From Sulfurisoma sediminicola (GTDB lineage Bacteria > Pseudomonadota > Gammaproteobacteria > Burkholderiales > Rhodocyclaceae), in contig NZ_BHVV01000001.1 of assembly GCF_003865015.1 (NCBI RefSeq), forward strand, positions 1-64,000: a DNA stretch of 64,000 nt, given 5' to 3'. The position numbers and the translations under genes were made by a program. The first letter of the stretch is position 1. The number at the start of each line of letters is the position of its first letter. Of the stretch, positions 10,386 through 22,031 are shown one piece after another. The notes under the pieces are model-generated. The model had not been told where the DNA came from, made no database searches, and saw only the letters and a program-made list of their open reading frames with translations.

Positions 10386-11696
10386 ATGAGCACCCGCCAA
10401 GAGCAAATCGCCGCCCTGGAGAAGGACTGGAAAGAAAACCCCCGCTGGAAGGGCGTCAAGCGCGGCTACTCCGCCGCCGACGTCGTGCGCCTGCGCGGTT
10501 CCATGCCCATCGAGTACACCCTGGCCAAGCGCGGCGCCGAGAAGCTGTGGGAAAAGGTCAACGGCGGCGCCAAGAAAGGTTACGTCAATGCCTTCGGCGC
10601 CATCACCGCCGGCCAGGCCATGCAGCAGGCCAAGGCCGGCCTCGAGGCCGTCTATCTGTCGGGCTGGCAGGTCGCCGCCGACGGCAACACTTCCGAGACC
10701 ATGTACCCGGACCAGTCGCTCTACGCCTACGACTCGGTGCCGACCATGGTTCGCCGCATCAACAATACCTTCAAGCGTGCCGACGAAATCCAGTGGGGTC
10801 GCGGCATCGAACCCGGCAGCCCGGAGTTCGTCGACTACTTCCTGCCCATCGTGGCCGATGCGGAAGCCGGCTTCGGCGGCGTTCTCAACGCCTTCGAGCT
10901 GATGAAGAACATGATCGCCGCCGGCGCCGCCGGCGTGCACTTCGAGGACCAGCTCGCCGCCGTGAAGAAGTGCGGCCACATGGGCGGCAAGGTGCTGGTG
11001 CCTACCCAGGAAGCCTGCGAGAAACTGATCTCCGCGCGCTTCGCCGCCGACACCATGGGCGTGCCCACCATCATCCTGGCCCGCACCGACGCCGAGGCCG
11101 CCAACCTGATCACCTCCGACCACGACGCCAACGACAAACCCTTCCTCACCGGCGAGCGCACCCAGGAAGGCTTCTACCGCGTCAAGAACGGCCTCGAGCA
11201 GGCCATCAGCCGAGGCGTCGCCTACGCGCCCTACGCCGACCTGGTGTGGTGCGAGACCGGCACGCCCGACCTCGGCTTCGCCCGCGAGTTCGCCCAGGCC
11301 GTGCTGGCCAAGAACCCCGGCAAGCTGCTGTCCTACAACTGCTCGCCCTCCTTCAACTGGAAGAAGAACCTCGACGACAAGACCATCGCCAAGTTCCAGG
11401 AAGAGCTCTCGGCCATGGGCTACAAGTACCAGTTCATCACCCTGGCCGGCATCCATATCAACTGGTTCAACACCTTCCAGTTCGCCCACGCCTACGCCCG
11501 CGGCGAAGGCATGAAGCACTACGTGGAGATGGTGCAGGAGAAGGAATTCGCTGCCCGCGAGCAGGGCTACACCTTCGTCTCGCACCAGCAGGAAGTCGGC
11601 GCCGGCTACTTCGACGACGTCACCACCGTGATCCAGGGCGGTTCCTCCAGCGTCAAGGCGCTGACCGGCTCGACCGAAGAGGAACAGTTCCACTGA
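10386..11696 (+). CDS. aceA: Isocitrate lyase
   Basis: 436-residue first enzyme of the glyoxylate shunt, cleaving isocitrate to glyoxylate and succinate. The catalytic loop KKCGHMGGK is intact, with Cys196 as general acid. The metal/substrate residues in SGWQVAAD and [10 protein letters not shown] and the NCSPSFNW signature are all present. The gene is single, with its own promoter, operator and terminator. Flux into it depends on Icd being phosphorylated by AceK (same window). Confidence 0.97.
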   Translation: MSTRQEQIAALEKDWKENPRWKGVKRGYSAADVVRLRGSMPIEYTLAKRGAEKLWEKVNGGAKKGYVNAFGAITAGQAMQQAKAGLEAVYLSGWQVAADGNTSETMYPDQSLYAYDSVPTMVRRINNTFKRADEIQWGRGIEPGSPEFVDYFLPIVADAEAGFGGVLNAFELMKNMIAAGAAGVHFEDQLAAVKKCGHMGGKVLVPTQEACEKLISARFAADTMGVPTIILARTDAEAANLITSDHDANDKPFLTGERTQEGFYRVKNGLEQAISRGVAYAPYADLVWCETGTPDLGFAREFAQAVLAKNPGKLLSYNCSPSFNWKKNLDDKTIAKFQEELSAMGYKYQFITLAGIHINWFNTFQFAHAYARGEGMKHYVEMVQEKEFAAREQGYTFVSHQQEVGAGYFDDVTTVIQGGSSSVKALTGSTEEEQFH

Positions 11697-11753
11697 GCAC
11701 CAACCAGACCCCCGAGACAGGGGGAGTGGAGTAGCACCGCAGCAAGGAAAACG

Positions 11754-11784
11754 GCCGCACGGGCACATCCCGTGCGGCTTTTTT
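11754..11784 (+). terminator. aceA terminator
   Basis: Stem GCCGCACGGG/CCCGTGCGGC (11754-11763, 11769-11778) with a 5-nt loop, followed by six T residues. Confidence 0.85.
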
Positions 11785-12689
11785 CACGGTGCGAGCCAGT
11801 ATTCCGGATCACCGTACGATGCCTTGAGCAGATCGACGAACAGCCGCACGCGCAGGGGCAGGTGGCGGCGCTGCGGGAACACCGCGTAGATACCGACCGG
11901 CGGCGCCGCCCATGCGTCCAGCACGGACACCAGCCGACCCGTGCGCAGGTCCTCGCCGACTTCCCACATCGAGCGCCAGGCCAGGCCGCGACCGGCCAGC
12001 GCCCAGTCGTGCAGCACAGCACCGTCGTTGCATTCGAGCATGCCGCTGACCTTGACGGTCGTGGTCTTCGCGCTGCCCTCCGCCTCGCGAAACACCCAGC
12101 CGCGCTGCTGCCCCAGCGACAGGCAATCGTGCCCGGCGAGAAAAGTCGGCGCTGGCGGGACGCCGCGCCGGGCCAGATAGTCGGGACTGGCCACCACCAC
12201 GCGGCGCATTTCGCCGAGGCGCACGCTGACCAGGCTGGAATCCGCCAGCTCGCCGATGCGCACGGCACAATCGACGTTCTCGTTGACCAGGTCGACCATG
12301 CGGTCGGACAGGTCGAGGTTGGCATTCACTTCCGGGTTGTCCCCGAGATACTGTAGCAGGAGCGGGGCCACATGCCTGCGGCCGAAACCCGCCGGCGCGG
12401 AAATGCGCAGGTGGCCGCGTGCCTTGACGCCGCCGAGGCTGACCGCGGCCTCGGCATCGCCGACGTCGCGCAGGATGCGCTGGCAGTCTTCGAGAAAGGC
12501 GCTGCCTTCGAAAGTCAGCGTGACCTTGCGCGTGGTGCGCACCATCAGCTTGACGCCGAGGTGCTCCTCCAACGCGTCGAGGCGGCGGCTGACCACCGCC
12601 GGCGCCACGCCCTCGGCCCCGGCCGCGGCCGTCAGGCTGCCGCGCATCGCCACGGCGACGAAGGTTTCCATGGTTTTCAATCGATCCAC
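11784..12689 (-). CDS. LysR-family transcriptional regulator, divergent from gcl
   Basis: 301-residue LysR regulator. The N-terminal helix-turn-helix (RLKTMETFVAVA through VVSRRLDALEEHLG) is followed by a periplasmic-binding-like effector domain from about residue 90. I choose GTG at 12689 because GGGAGAG lies six bases upstream and the product then starts VDRLKTMETF, as in relatives. TTG at 12704 and ATG at 12671 are alternatives. It is divergent from the glyoxylate carboligase cluster, with a 22-bp dyad between, so it probably controls gcl and itself. The ligand is unknown; glyoxylate or an intermediate is a guess. Confidence 0.88.
   Translation of the reverse strand: MDRLKTMETFVAVAMRGSLTAAAGAEGVAPAVVSRRLDALEEHLGVKLMVRTTRKVTLTFEGSAFLEDCQRILRDVGDAEAAVSLGGVKARGHLRISAPAGFGRRHVAPLLLQYLGDNPEVNANLDLSDRMVDLVNENVDCAVRIGELADSSLVSVRLGEMRRVVVASPDYLARRGVPPAPTFLAGHDCLSLGQQRGWVFREAEGSAKTTTVKVSGMLECNDGAVLHDWALAGRGLAWRSMWEVGEDLRTGRLVSVLDAWAAPPVGIYAVFPQRRHLPLRVRLFVDLLKASYGDPEYWLAP
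12141..12161 (-). repeat. Dispersed 21-bp motif, copy inside the LysR gene
   Basis: The minus strand carries GTCCCGCCAGCGCCGACTTTT within the regulator's coding sequence (encoding VPPAPTF). It is identical at all 21 bases to the pcnB-folK intergenic copy at 39522-39542. Confidence 0.6.
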
Positions 12690-12726
12690 GACACGCTCTC
12701 CCAATCCCTAGCTCTTTGCGTATTTT

Positions 12727-12748
12727 GCAACAATCAATTGATTATTGC
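12727..12748. promoter_or_regulatory. Dyad operator between lysR and gcl
   Basis: A 22-bp inverted repeat: GCAA, one unmatched base, the perfect palindrome AATCAATTGATT, one unmatched base, TTGC. It lies 38 nt from the LysR start and 72 nt from the gcl start. Interrupted dyads in divergent regions are typical LysR binding sites. Confidence 0.65.
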
Positions 12749-12820
12749 TTTCTTTCTTTAACCGGATAAAGCCACTAATCTTCACCCCATCAACAGCCAT
12801 CATTCGATGAGGAGAAAGAC

Positions 12821-14617
<1,797 letters not shown>

Positions 14618-14621
14618 TCAT

Positions 14622-14692
14622 GGCCCCCACGCTCACTTCGTTCGCTGCCCCCACGGGGGGCGCTGTCTCCTTCGGGACGGCCCTTCAGGAGG
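14622..14692 (+). repeat. Intergenic GC-rich repeat (copy 1)
   Basis: Sequence between gcl and hyi beginning GCCCCCACGCTC and containing GCTGCCCCCACGGGGGGC and CTTCGGGACGGCCC. The same blocks in the same order, on the opposite strand, lie between dedA and mutL (32753-32815). The element ends by supplying the AGGAGG ribosome site of hyi. Confidence 0.6.
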
Positions 14693-14699
14693 CATGACC

Positions 14700-15482
14700 A
14701 TGCCGCGACTCGCAGCCAACCTGACCATGCTGTTCAACGAAGTGCCCTTCCTCGAGCGCTTCGACTTGGCCGCCGCCGCGGGCTTTTCCGCCGTCGAGTT
14801 CCTCTTTCCCTACGATTACACCGTCGAGCAGCTCAGGGATGCGCTCGGGCGCAACAAGCTGCAGCTGGTGCTGCACAACCTGCCGGCCGGCAACTGGGCC
14901 GGCGGCGATCGCGGCATCGCCTGCGATCCGGCGCGGGTGCAGGAGTTCCGCGACGGCGTCGATCAGGCCATCGCCTACGCCACGGCGCTGGGCGTGCCGC
15001 AACTAAACTGCCTGGCCGGCATCAAGCCGGCGAACGTGGCGGACGCCGACGCCCGCCGCACCCTGGTCGAGAACCTCAAGTATGCCGCGCCGAAACTCTC
15101 GGCCGTTGGGATCAGGCTGCTGATCGAGGCGATCAACACCTTCGACATCCCCGGCTTCTTCCTGAACCGCACGCAGCAGGCGCTGGACATAATCGCCGAG
15201 ACCGGATCGGACAACCTCTTCGTACAGTACGACATCTATCACATGCAGCGCATGGAAGGCGAACTGGCGAAGACCATGGAGAACAACCTGCCGCGGATCG
15301 CGCACATGCAACTCGCCGACAATCCCGGCCGCAACGAGCCGGGCAGCGGCGAAATCAATTACCACTTCCTCTTCGCCTTCCTCGACAAGATCGGCTATCA
15401 AGGCTGGATCGGCTGCGAATACAAGCCGGCCGCCACGACTGCCGCCGGCCTCGGCTGGGCTGCTGCCTACCTGAAGCGCTGA
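14700..15482 (+). CDS. hyi: Hydroxypyruvate isomerase
   Basis: 260-residue TIM-barrel enzyme interconverting hydroxypyruvate and tartronate semialdehyde. The start MPRLAANLTMLFNE aligns with the first residues of E. coli Hyi. The ATG at 14700 is seven bases after AGGAGG, whereas the ATG at 14694 is only one base from it. The xylose-isomerase-like metal residues lie in LLIEAINTFD (Glu), QYDIYHMQ (Asp/His) and the C-terminal GCEYKP (Glu). Position between gcl and the tartronate semialdehyde reductase fits its job. Confidence 0.93.
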   Translation: MPRLAANLTMLFNEVPFLERFDLAAAAGFSAVEFLFPYDYTVEQLRDALGRNKLQLVLHNLPAGNWAGGDRGIACDPARVQEFRDGVDQAIAYATALGVPQLNCLAGIKPANVADADARRTLVENLKYAAPKLSAVGIRLLIEAINTFDIPGFFLNRTQQALDIIAETGSDNLFVQYDIYHMQRMEGELAKTMENNLPRIAHMQLADNPGRNEPGSGEINYHFLFAFLDKIGYQGWIGCEYKPAATTAAGLGWAAAYLKR

Positions 15483-15510
15483 GCCCCCCCGTACATCAAG
15501 GAGAATTGCT

Positions 15511-16398
15511 ATGAACATCGGATTCATCGGCCTCGGCATCATGGGCAAGCCCATGGCCGGCCACCTCATCGCCGGCGGCCACACCGCCTATCTCTTCAGC
15601 CGCTCGGGTGTCGCCAGGGAATTGATCGATGCCGGCGGGATCGCCTGTGCCTCGCCGCGGGAAGTGGCGCAAAAAGCCGACGTCATCATCACCATGGTGC
15701 CGGACACACCGGACGTGGAGAAGGTGCTGTTCGGCAAGGACGGCGTCGCCGCGGGCCTCGCGCCGGGCAAAATCGTCGTCGACATGAGCTCGATCTCGCC
15801 GATCGAAACCAAGCAGTTCGCCGCGCGCATCAACGAGCAGAAGTGCGACTACATCGACGCGCCGGTGTCGGGCGGCGAAGTCGGCGCGAAGAACGCGGCG
15901 CTGACCATCATGTGCGGCGGGCCCGAGGCCGCCTTCGCCAAGGTGAAGCCACTGTTCGAACTGATGGGCAAGAACATCACCCTGGTCGGCGACACAGGCT
16001 CCGGCCAGACCTGCAAGGTCGCCAACCAGATCATCGTCGCGCTGACCATCGAGGCCGTCGGCGAGGCGCTGCTGTTCGCCTCCAAGGCCGGCACCGATCC
16101 CGCCAAGGTGCGTCAGGCGTTGATGGGCGGCTTCGCCAACTCGCGCATCCTCGAGGTGCACGGCGAGCGCATGGTCAAGCGCACCTTCAATCCCGGCTTC
16201 CGCATCGAGCTGCACCAGAAGGACCTCAACCTCGCGTTGGCCGGCGCCCGTGCGCTCGGCGTCTCGCTGCCCAACACGGCGACCGCGCAAGAGCTGTTCA
16301 ATTCCTGCGTCGCCCACGGCGGTGCCGGCTGGGACCACTCGGCCATGGTGCGCGCGCTGGAGATGATGGCCAACCACGAAGTGGCCAAAGGCGAGTAA
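15511..16398 (+). CDS. garR: 2-hydroxy-3-oxopropionate (tartronate semialdehyde) reductase
   Basis: 295-residue beta-hydroxyacid dehydrogenase that reduces tartronate semialdehyde to D-glycerate. The N-terminal dinucleotide fold GFIGLGIMGKPMAGHL, the substrate motif DAPVSGGEVGA and the catalytic lysine in GQTCKVANQI (about 171) are intact. Context after gcl and hyi makes this the glyoxylate-pathway reductase (garR/glxR). AAGGAG lies upstream of the ATG. The next gene begins 15 bp later. Confidence 0.94.
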   Translation: MNIGFIGLGIMGKPMAGHLIAGGHTAYLFSRSGVARELIDAGGIACASPREVAQKADVIITMVPDTPDVEKVLFGKDGVAAGLAPGKIVVDMSSISPIETKQFAARINEQKCDYIDAPVSGGEVGAKNAALTIMCGGPEAAFAKVKPLFELMGKNITLVGDTGSGQTCKVANQIIVALTIEAVGEALLFASKAGTDPAKVRQALMGGFANSRILEVHGERMVKRTFNPGFRIELHQKDLNLALAGARALGVSLPNTATAQELFNSCVAHGGAGWDHSAMVRALEMMANHEVAKGE

Positions 16399-16413
16399 GC
16401 CGCAGCGACCTCG

Positions 16414-17688
16414 ATGACTGCTCCGATCACCGACCCACAGGCCTTCCTCCGCGGCCTCTTCGACACCGCGGTGGCGGCGGTGAGCCCGGCGGTCTGCGTG
16501 CCGCCGCACCTGCCAAAACCGCCACGCGGCAAGACCGTGGTGATCGGTGCCGGCAAGGCGGCCGCGGCGATGGCGGCGGCGGTCGAGGCGCACTGGCCGG
16601 CCGACAAGCCTCTGGCCGGCATGGTCGTGACCCGCTACGGCCACGGCGCGCCGACTTCGCGCATCCGCGTCGTCGAGGCCGCCCACCCGGTGCCCGACGC
16701 CGCCGGCGAGCAGGCGGCGGCGCAGATGTTCGAGCAGGTGCGCGGCCTCGGTGCGGACGACCTCGTGCTCTGCCTGATTTCCGGCGGCGGCTCGGCGCTG
16801 CTGGCGTTGCCGGCGCCCGGCCTGACGCTGGCCGACAAGCAGGCGGTCAATCGCACGCTGTTGAAAAGCGGCGCCAACATCCACGAGATGAACTGCGTGC
16901 GCAAGCATCTGTCGGCGATCAAGGGCGGGCGCCTGGCGCTCGCCGCAGCACCCGCGCGCGTGATCACGCTGGGCATCTCCGACATCCCCGGCGACGATGC
17001 CTCGGTCATCGCCTCCGGCCCCACCGTGGCCGATCCGACCATGCGCGAGCAGGCGCTGGCGATCCTCGACAAGTACCGCATCGAAGTGCCAGCCCACGTC
17101 CGCGCCCGCCTCGAAGCGCCCGAATGCGAGACGCCCAAGCCCGGCGATCCCCGCCTCGCCCATTGCGAGGCGCACGTCATCGCCACCGCACAGCAGGCAC
17201 TGCAGGCAGCGGCGGCCTATGCGCGCGAGCGCGGCGTGACGCCGCTGGTGTTGGGCGACAGCATCGAGGGCGAATCGCGCGACATCGCCTACATGCACGC
17301 CGCCATCGTGCGCCAGATCGCGCGCCACGGCGAACCCGCGCGCCGACCCTGCGTGATGCTGTCCGGAGGTGAAACCACGGTCACCGTGCGCGGCCAGGGG
17401 CGCGGCGGCCGCGCCGCCGAGTTCCTGCTGGCACTGGCCAGCGTGCTCGATATCCAGGCCTGGGCCTTGGCCTGCGATACCGACGGCATCGACGGCACCG
17501 AGGACAACGCCGGCGCCTGGTTCGGCCCTGACCTCGCGAGGCGAATCGCCGAGCGGGGCATGAGTCCCGGTGACTTCCTCGCCCGCAACGATGGCTACAG
17601 TTTCTTCGCCGCCCTCGATCGCCTGATCGTCACCGGGCCGACGCGCACCAACGTCAACGACTTCCGCGCCATTTATCTTCCCGGCTGA
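16414..17688 (+). CDS. gckA: Glycerate 2-kinase (GckA/TtuD, MOFRL family)
   Basis: 424-residue class II glycerate kinase that phosphorylates D-glycerate to 2-phosphoglycerate. The N-terminal DUF4147 domain (VVIGAGKAAAAMA, ISGGGSALL, KHLSAIKGGRLA) is followed by the C-terminal MOFRL domain (about 320-424, with TDGIDGTEDNAGAW). The family was once annotated hydroxypyruvate reductase; genomic context supports the kinase. It completes the route glyoxylate to tartronate semialdehyde to glycerate to 2PG. Confidence 0.92.
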   Translation: MTAPITDPQAFLRGLFDTAVAAVSPAVCVPPHLPKPPRGKTVVIGAGKAAAAMAAAVEAHWPADKPLAGMVVTRYGHGAPTSRIRVVEAAHPVPDAAGEQAAAQMFEQVRGLGADDLVLCLISGGGSALLALPAPGLTLADKQAVNRTLLKSGANIHEMNCVRKHLSAIKGGRLALAAAPARVITLGISDIPGDDASVIASGPTVADPTMREQALAILDKYRIEVPAHVRARLEAPECETPKPGDPRLAHCEAHVIATAQQALQAAAAYARERGVTPLVLGDSIEGESRDIAYMHAAIVRQIARHGEPARRPCVMLSGGETTVTVRGQGRGGRAAEFLLALASVLDIQAWALACDTDGIDGTEDNAGAWFGPDLARRIAERGMSPGDFLARNDGYSFFAALDRLIVTGPTRTNVNDFRAIYLPG

Positions 17689-17762
17689 AGCGCATCACTT
17701 ACCCCGGTTCGGTCAAGGGATTTTTGACTAAATAGTCGGTAATCACCCCTTGCGTTTGCTGG

Positions 17763-17778
17763 TGTCTTATATAAGATG
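17763..17778. promoter_or_regulatory. Palindromic operator upstream of aceB
   Basis: TGTCTTATATAAGATG shares the perfect 12-bp core TCTTATATAAGA with the aceA operator at 10284-10299. It lies 36 bp before the aceB ATG. No -35/-10 pair is convincing here; the core itself contains TATAAG and may overlap the -10 region, which would suit repression. Confidence 0.7.
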
Positions 17779-17813
17779 CTGTTTGCACCGCAACAATCGC
17801 TCAAGGAGAAGTC

Positions 17814-19408
<1,595 letters not shown>

Positions 19409-19409
<1 letters not shown>

Positions 19410-19429
19410 AAAGTCGGCGCCGGCGGAAC
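19409..19429 (-). repeat. Dispersed 21-bp motif, copy at the end of aceB
   Basis: AAAAGTCGGCGCCGGCGGAAC starts within the aceB stop codon and matches the motif at 19 of 21 bases. Confidence 0.45.
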
Positions 19430-19449
19430 GGCGCCACCAGCCCCCCCCA

Positions 19450-19492
19450 ACGGCACCCTCGCTGCGAAGCGTCGGTGCCGTCGTCATTTTTC
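19450..19492 (+). terminator. aceB terminator
   Basis: Stem ACGGCACC/GGTGCCGT (19450-19457, 19474-19481) with a structured 16-nt loop, followed shortly by five T residues (19487-19491). Confidence 0.6.
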
Positions 19493-19537
19493 CTGAATAC
19501 CTAAATGTATTAGAGCATCGTGAAATAGTGAAACACG

Positions 19538-19566
19538 TTGCCCGCCTTGGGAATATCCATTAGATT
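19538..19566 (+). promoter_or_regulatory. fccAB promoter candidate
   Basis: TTGCCC (-35, 19538-19543), a 17-nt spacer and TAGATT (-10, 19561-19566), about 90 nt before fccA. Upstream at 19496-19511 is a small inverted repeat, AATAC-6-GTATT, that could be an operator. Confidence 0.4.
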
Positions 19567-19653
19567 CGCGCGGTCGTGATGCCTCCACGCAGTGACAACA
19601 ACGGCGGCACAGTCGAACGGCTTTTTCCGAACTACCTAGGAGGAGATCCCTTG

Positions 19654-19953
19654 ATGAAACGTACGTCAGTTGTGGTTGCACTCGCCCTGCTCGGCCTTGC
19701 CGGTGGCGCGTTCGCCAACGAGGCCAACTACGGCCGCAACATGGCCGCCGCCTGCGGCAGCTGCCATGGCACCAACGGCAAGAGCGTCGGCGGCATGGAA
19801 GCGCTGGCCGGTTATCCGAAGGACAAGCTGGTCAAGGCGGTGCAGGACTTCCGCTCCGGCGCCAAGCCGGCGACGGTGATGCACCAGCTCGCCAAGGGCT
19901 ACACCGACGCCCAGATCGAGGCGATCGCCACCTACTACGCCGCGCAGAAATAA
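19654..19953 (+). CDS. fccA: Cytochrome c subunit of flavocytochrome c sulfide dehydrogenase
   Basis: 99-residue exported class I cytochrome c. The signal peptide (1-21, cut after AFA) is followed by a single haem site CGSCH (34-38), and a distal methionine is likely in the C-terminal part (VMHQL). With the flavoprotein encoded 13 bp downstream, it should take electrons from FccB in the periplasm. The Allochromatium FccA is diheme; this one is monoheme, like the small subunits of several betaproteobacterial and Chlorobium enzymes. AGGAGGAGA precedes TTGATG; I use the ATG. Confidence 0.85.
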   Translation: MKRTSVVVALALLGLAGGAFANEANYGRNMAAACGSCHGTNGKSVGGMEALAGYPKDKLVKAVQDFRSGAKPATVMHQLAKGYTDAQIEAIATYYAAQK

Positions 19954-19966
19954 GGGAGACCACGAC

Positions 19967-21253
19967 ATGACCATCAATCGACGCGACTTTCTCAAGGTCT
20001 CCGCCGCGGGTGCGGCAGCAGCCGGCATCGGCAGCCTCGCCGGCTGCGCCGGCGGCGGCTCCGGCGGCTCCGGCAATGTGGTCGTCATCGGCGGCGGCTA
20101 TGGCGGCGCCACGGTGGCGAAGTATGTGCGCATGTGGTCGGATGGCGGCATCAACGTCACGCTGATCGAGCGCAACACCAATTTCGTTTCGTGCCCCATG
20201 TCCAATCTGGTGGTAGGCGGCGAGCGCAAGCTCGAGGAAATCACCGTCAGCTACGACGGCCTCAGGAAGCATGGCGTGCGCGTGATCCAGGGTGAGGTCA
20301 CAGCGGTCGACGCGGACAAGCGCAGCGTCAAGCTGGCCAATGGCGACACCATCGCCTACGATCGCCTGGTGGTTTCCCCCGGCATCGACTTCATGTGGGA
20401 AAGCGTGCCCGGCCTCACCCCCGAACTCGCCAACACCAAGATTCTCCACGCCTGGAAGGCCGGCCCGCAGACCGTCGCGCTGCGCAAGCAGCTCGAGGAC
20501 ATGAAGGACGGCGGCGTCTATGCCATCGCCATACCGAAGGCGCCCTACCGCTGCCCGCCCGGGCCCTACGAGCGCGCCTGTCTGGTCGCCAACTACCTCA
20601 AGGCCAAGAAGCCCAAGTCCAAGGTGCTGATCCTCGACGCCAACGACGACGTGGTATCGAAGAAGGGCCTGTTCATGGCGGCGTGGAAGGATCTCTACTC
20701 CGGCATGATCGAGTACCGGCCGAAGCACGAGATCAGCAGCCTCGACGCCAACAGCATGACGCTCAAGTTCGAGTTCGCCGACGCCGTCAAGGCCGACGTA
20801 CTCAACGTCGTGCCGGGCCATCGCGCCGGCGACATCGCCAAGCAGGCCGGACTGATCACCGCCAACAACCGCTGGTGTGGCATCGACTGGCGCACCATGG
20901 AATCGACGGCGCGCCCGGGCATCCACGTCATCGGCGACGCCACGCTGTCCGCTCCGCTGATGCCGAAGTCGGGCCACATGACGACGCAGCACGCCAAGAT
21001 CGCCGCCGCGGCCATCGTCAGCCTGATGAGCGGCGAGCAAGTGGCCGACCCGATGTCCATCGCCAACACCTGCTACAGCTATGTCGATGGCAAGCAGGCG
21101 GTACATGTCGCCTCGGTGCACACCTACGACGCCAAGGAGAAGACCTTCAAGACCGTGGCCGGTTCGGGTGGCGTCTCGGCAGCGCGCAACGAGATCGAAG
21201 GCAAGTACGCCTGGGCTTGGGCCAAGAACGTCTGGGCCGACGCCCTGCTCTAA
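19967..21253 (+). CDS. fccB: Flavocytochrome c sulfide dehydrogenase, flavoprotein subunit
   Basis: 428-residue periplasmic flavoprotein oxidising sulfide to sulfur/polysulfide and passing electrons to FccA. It begins with a Tat signal (RRDFLK, about residues 5-10, hydrophobic stretch to 27). The FAD fold VVVIGGGYGGATVAKY follows. Cys76 in FVSCPMSN matches the cysteine that binds FAD covalently in Allochromatium. Cys196 (YRCPPGPYE) and Cys369 (NTCYSY) match its redox disulfide. The C-terminal FCSD-type domain is present. All catalytic cysteines being kept argues for true sulfide oxidation. Confidence 0.92.
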   Translation: MTINRRDFLKVSAAGAAAAGIGSLAGCAGGGSGGSGNVVVIGGGYGGATVAKYVRMWSDGGINVTLIERNTNFVSCPMSNLVVGGERKLEEITVSYDGLRKHGVRVIQGEVTAVDADKRSVKLANGDTIAYDRLVVSPGIDFMWESVPGLTPELANTKILHAWKAGPQTVALRKQLEDMKDGGVYAIAIPKAPYRCPPGPYERACLVANYLKAKKPKSKVLILDANDDVVSKKGLFMAAWKDLYSGMIEYRPKHEISSLDANSMTLKFEFADAVKADVLNVVPGHRAGDIAKQAGLITANNRWCGIDWRTMESTARPGIHVIGDATLSAPLMPKSGHMTTQHAKIAAAAIVSLMSGEQVADPMSIANTCYSYVDGKQAVHVASVHTYDAKEKTFKTVAGSGGVSAARNEIEGKYAWAWAKNVWADALL

Positions 21254-21268
21254 TCAGACGCACCAACG

Positions 21269-21298
21269 AAAAGGCCGCCCCGTTCGGGGCGGCCTTTT
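21269..21298. terminator. Bidirectional terminator between fccB and cytochrome c4
   Basis: Perfect stem AAAAGGCCGCCCC/GGGGCGGCCTTTT with loop GTTC, flanked by A and T tracts. It serves fccAB on the plus strand and the convergent cytochrome gene on the minus strand. Confidence 0.85.
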
Positions 21299-21318
21299 TT
21301 CTTGGTGCCGCGGTACAG

Positions 21319-21936
21319 CTATTCGAGGCCGGCGATGTAGGACGACACCGCCACCGTCTCCAGCTCGGTGAGCTTGGATGCGATCGAGTGCATCACCGCG
21401 TTGTCGTTGGTACGGGCGCGCTGGTTGAACTCCTTGAGCTGGGTCTCCAGATACTGCACGTTCTGTCCGGCCAGGCGCGGCAGTTGCACCGTTCCATAGG
21501 CCTTGGGACCATGGCAGCTGGCGCAGGCGGCGACGCCGGTGTACTTGTTGCCCTTCTCGTAGATGTACTTGCCGATGCCGGCGAGATCGACATCGCTCGG
21601 GCGCCGCGCCTTCGAGGGCTTGCCGCCGAAATAGCTGGCCAGGCCGGCGATCTCGTCGTCCTTGAGATCCGCCGCCATCTCGTTCATGGTGCCCTTGCGC
21701 CGCCCCTCGCGGAAATCCTTCAACTGCTTGACCATGTACTCCGGATGCTGTGCAGCCAGGCGCGGGAACACCGGACTCGCACTCTCGCCCTCCATGCCAT
21801 GGCAAAGCGAGCAGCGACCCGCGACGATTTCCTGGACGCGCGGCGAAGCGGGCGCGGGTTTGGGATCGGCAGCGATAGCAGGAGCGGCAAGCATGGCGCC
21901 GGTAGCGGCGCAGGTTAGAGCGGCAATAAGTCTCAC
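21319..21936 (-). CDS. Diheme cytochrome c4-type protein (copy 1)
   Basis: 205-residue exported cytochrome. A signal peptide (1-22) is followed by two homologous class I haem domains: CSLCH (42-46) and CASCH (about 138-142), each with a downstream methionine candidate (NEMAADL and AVMHSIASKL). It resembles cytochrome c4, an electron donor to terminal oxidases. The start is GTG at 21936 after AGGAGG; the ATG two bases upstream is out of frame and hits TGA at once. It is a tandem paralogue of the next gene (22032-22634) and ends convergently with fccAB, so it may take electrons from FccA; that link is inference. Confidence 0.88.
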   Translation of the reverse strand: MRLIAALTCAATGAMLAAPAIAADPKPAPASPRVQEIVAGRCSLCHGMEGESASPVFPRLAAQHPEYMVKQLKDFREGRRKGTMNEMAADLKDDEIAGLASYFGGKPSKARRPSDVDLAGIGKYIYEKGNKYTGVAACASCHGPKAYGTVQLPRLAGQNVQYLETQLKEFNQRARTNDNAVMHSIASKLTELETVAVSSYIAGLE

Positions 21937-22031
21937 ATCAACCTCCTCGAATAGCAGTGCGTCTGAAAGTCCATAATGTTAACAAAGGCATGGTCTCCCG
22001 TCGAACGAAACACCTTATCCGGCCATGAGGC

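Noticed and set aside
10283-11734. A long alternative plus-strand frame over aceA starting in the upstream region
   Set aside because: It is a frame-shifted shadow with Arg-rich composition. The aceA frame is complete and carries all catalytic residues.
15496-17328. A 610-codon minus-strand reading frame
   Set aside because: It is antisense to garR and the glycerate kinase and has no recognisable domain.
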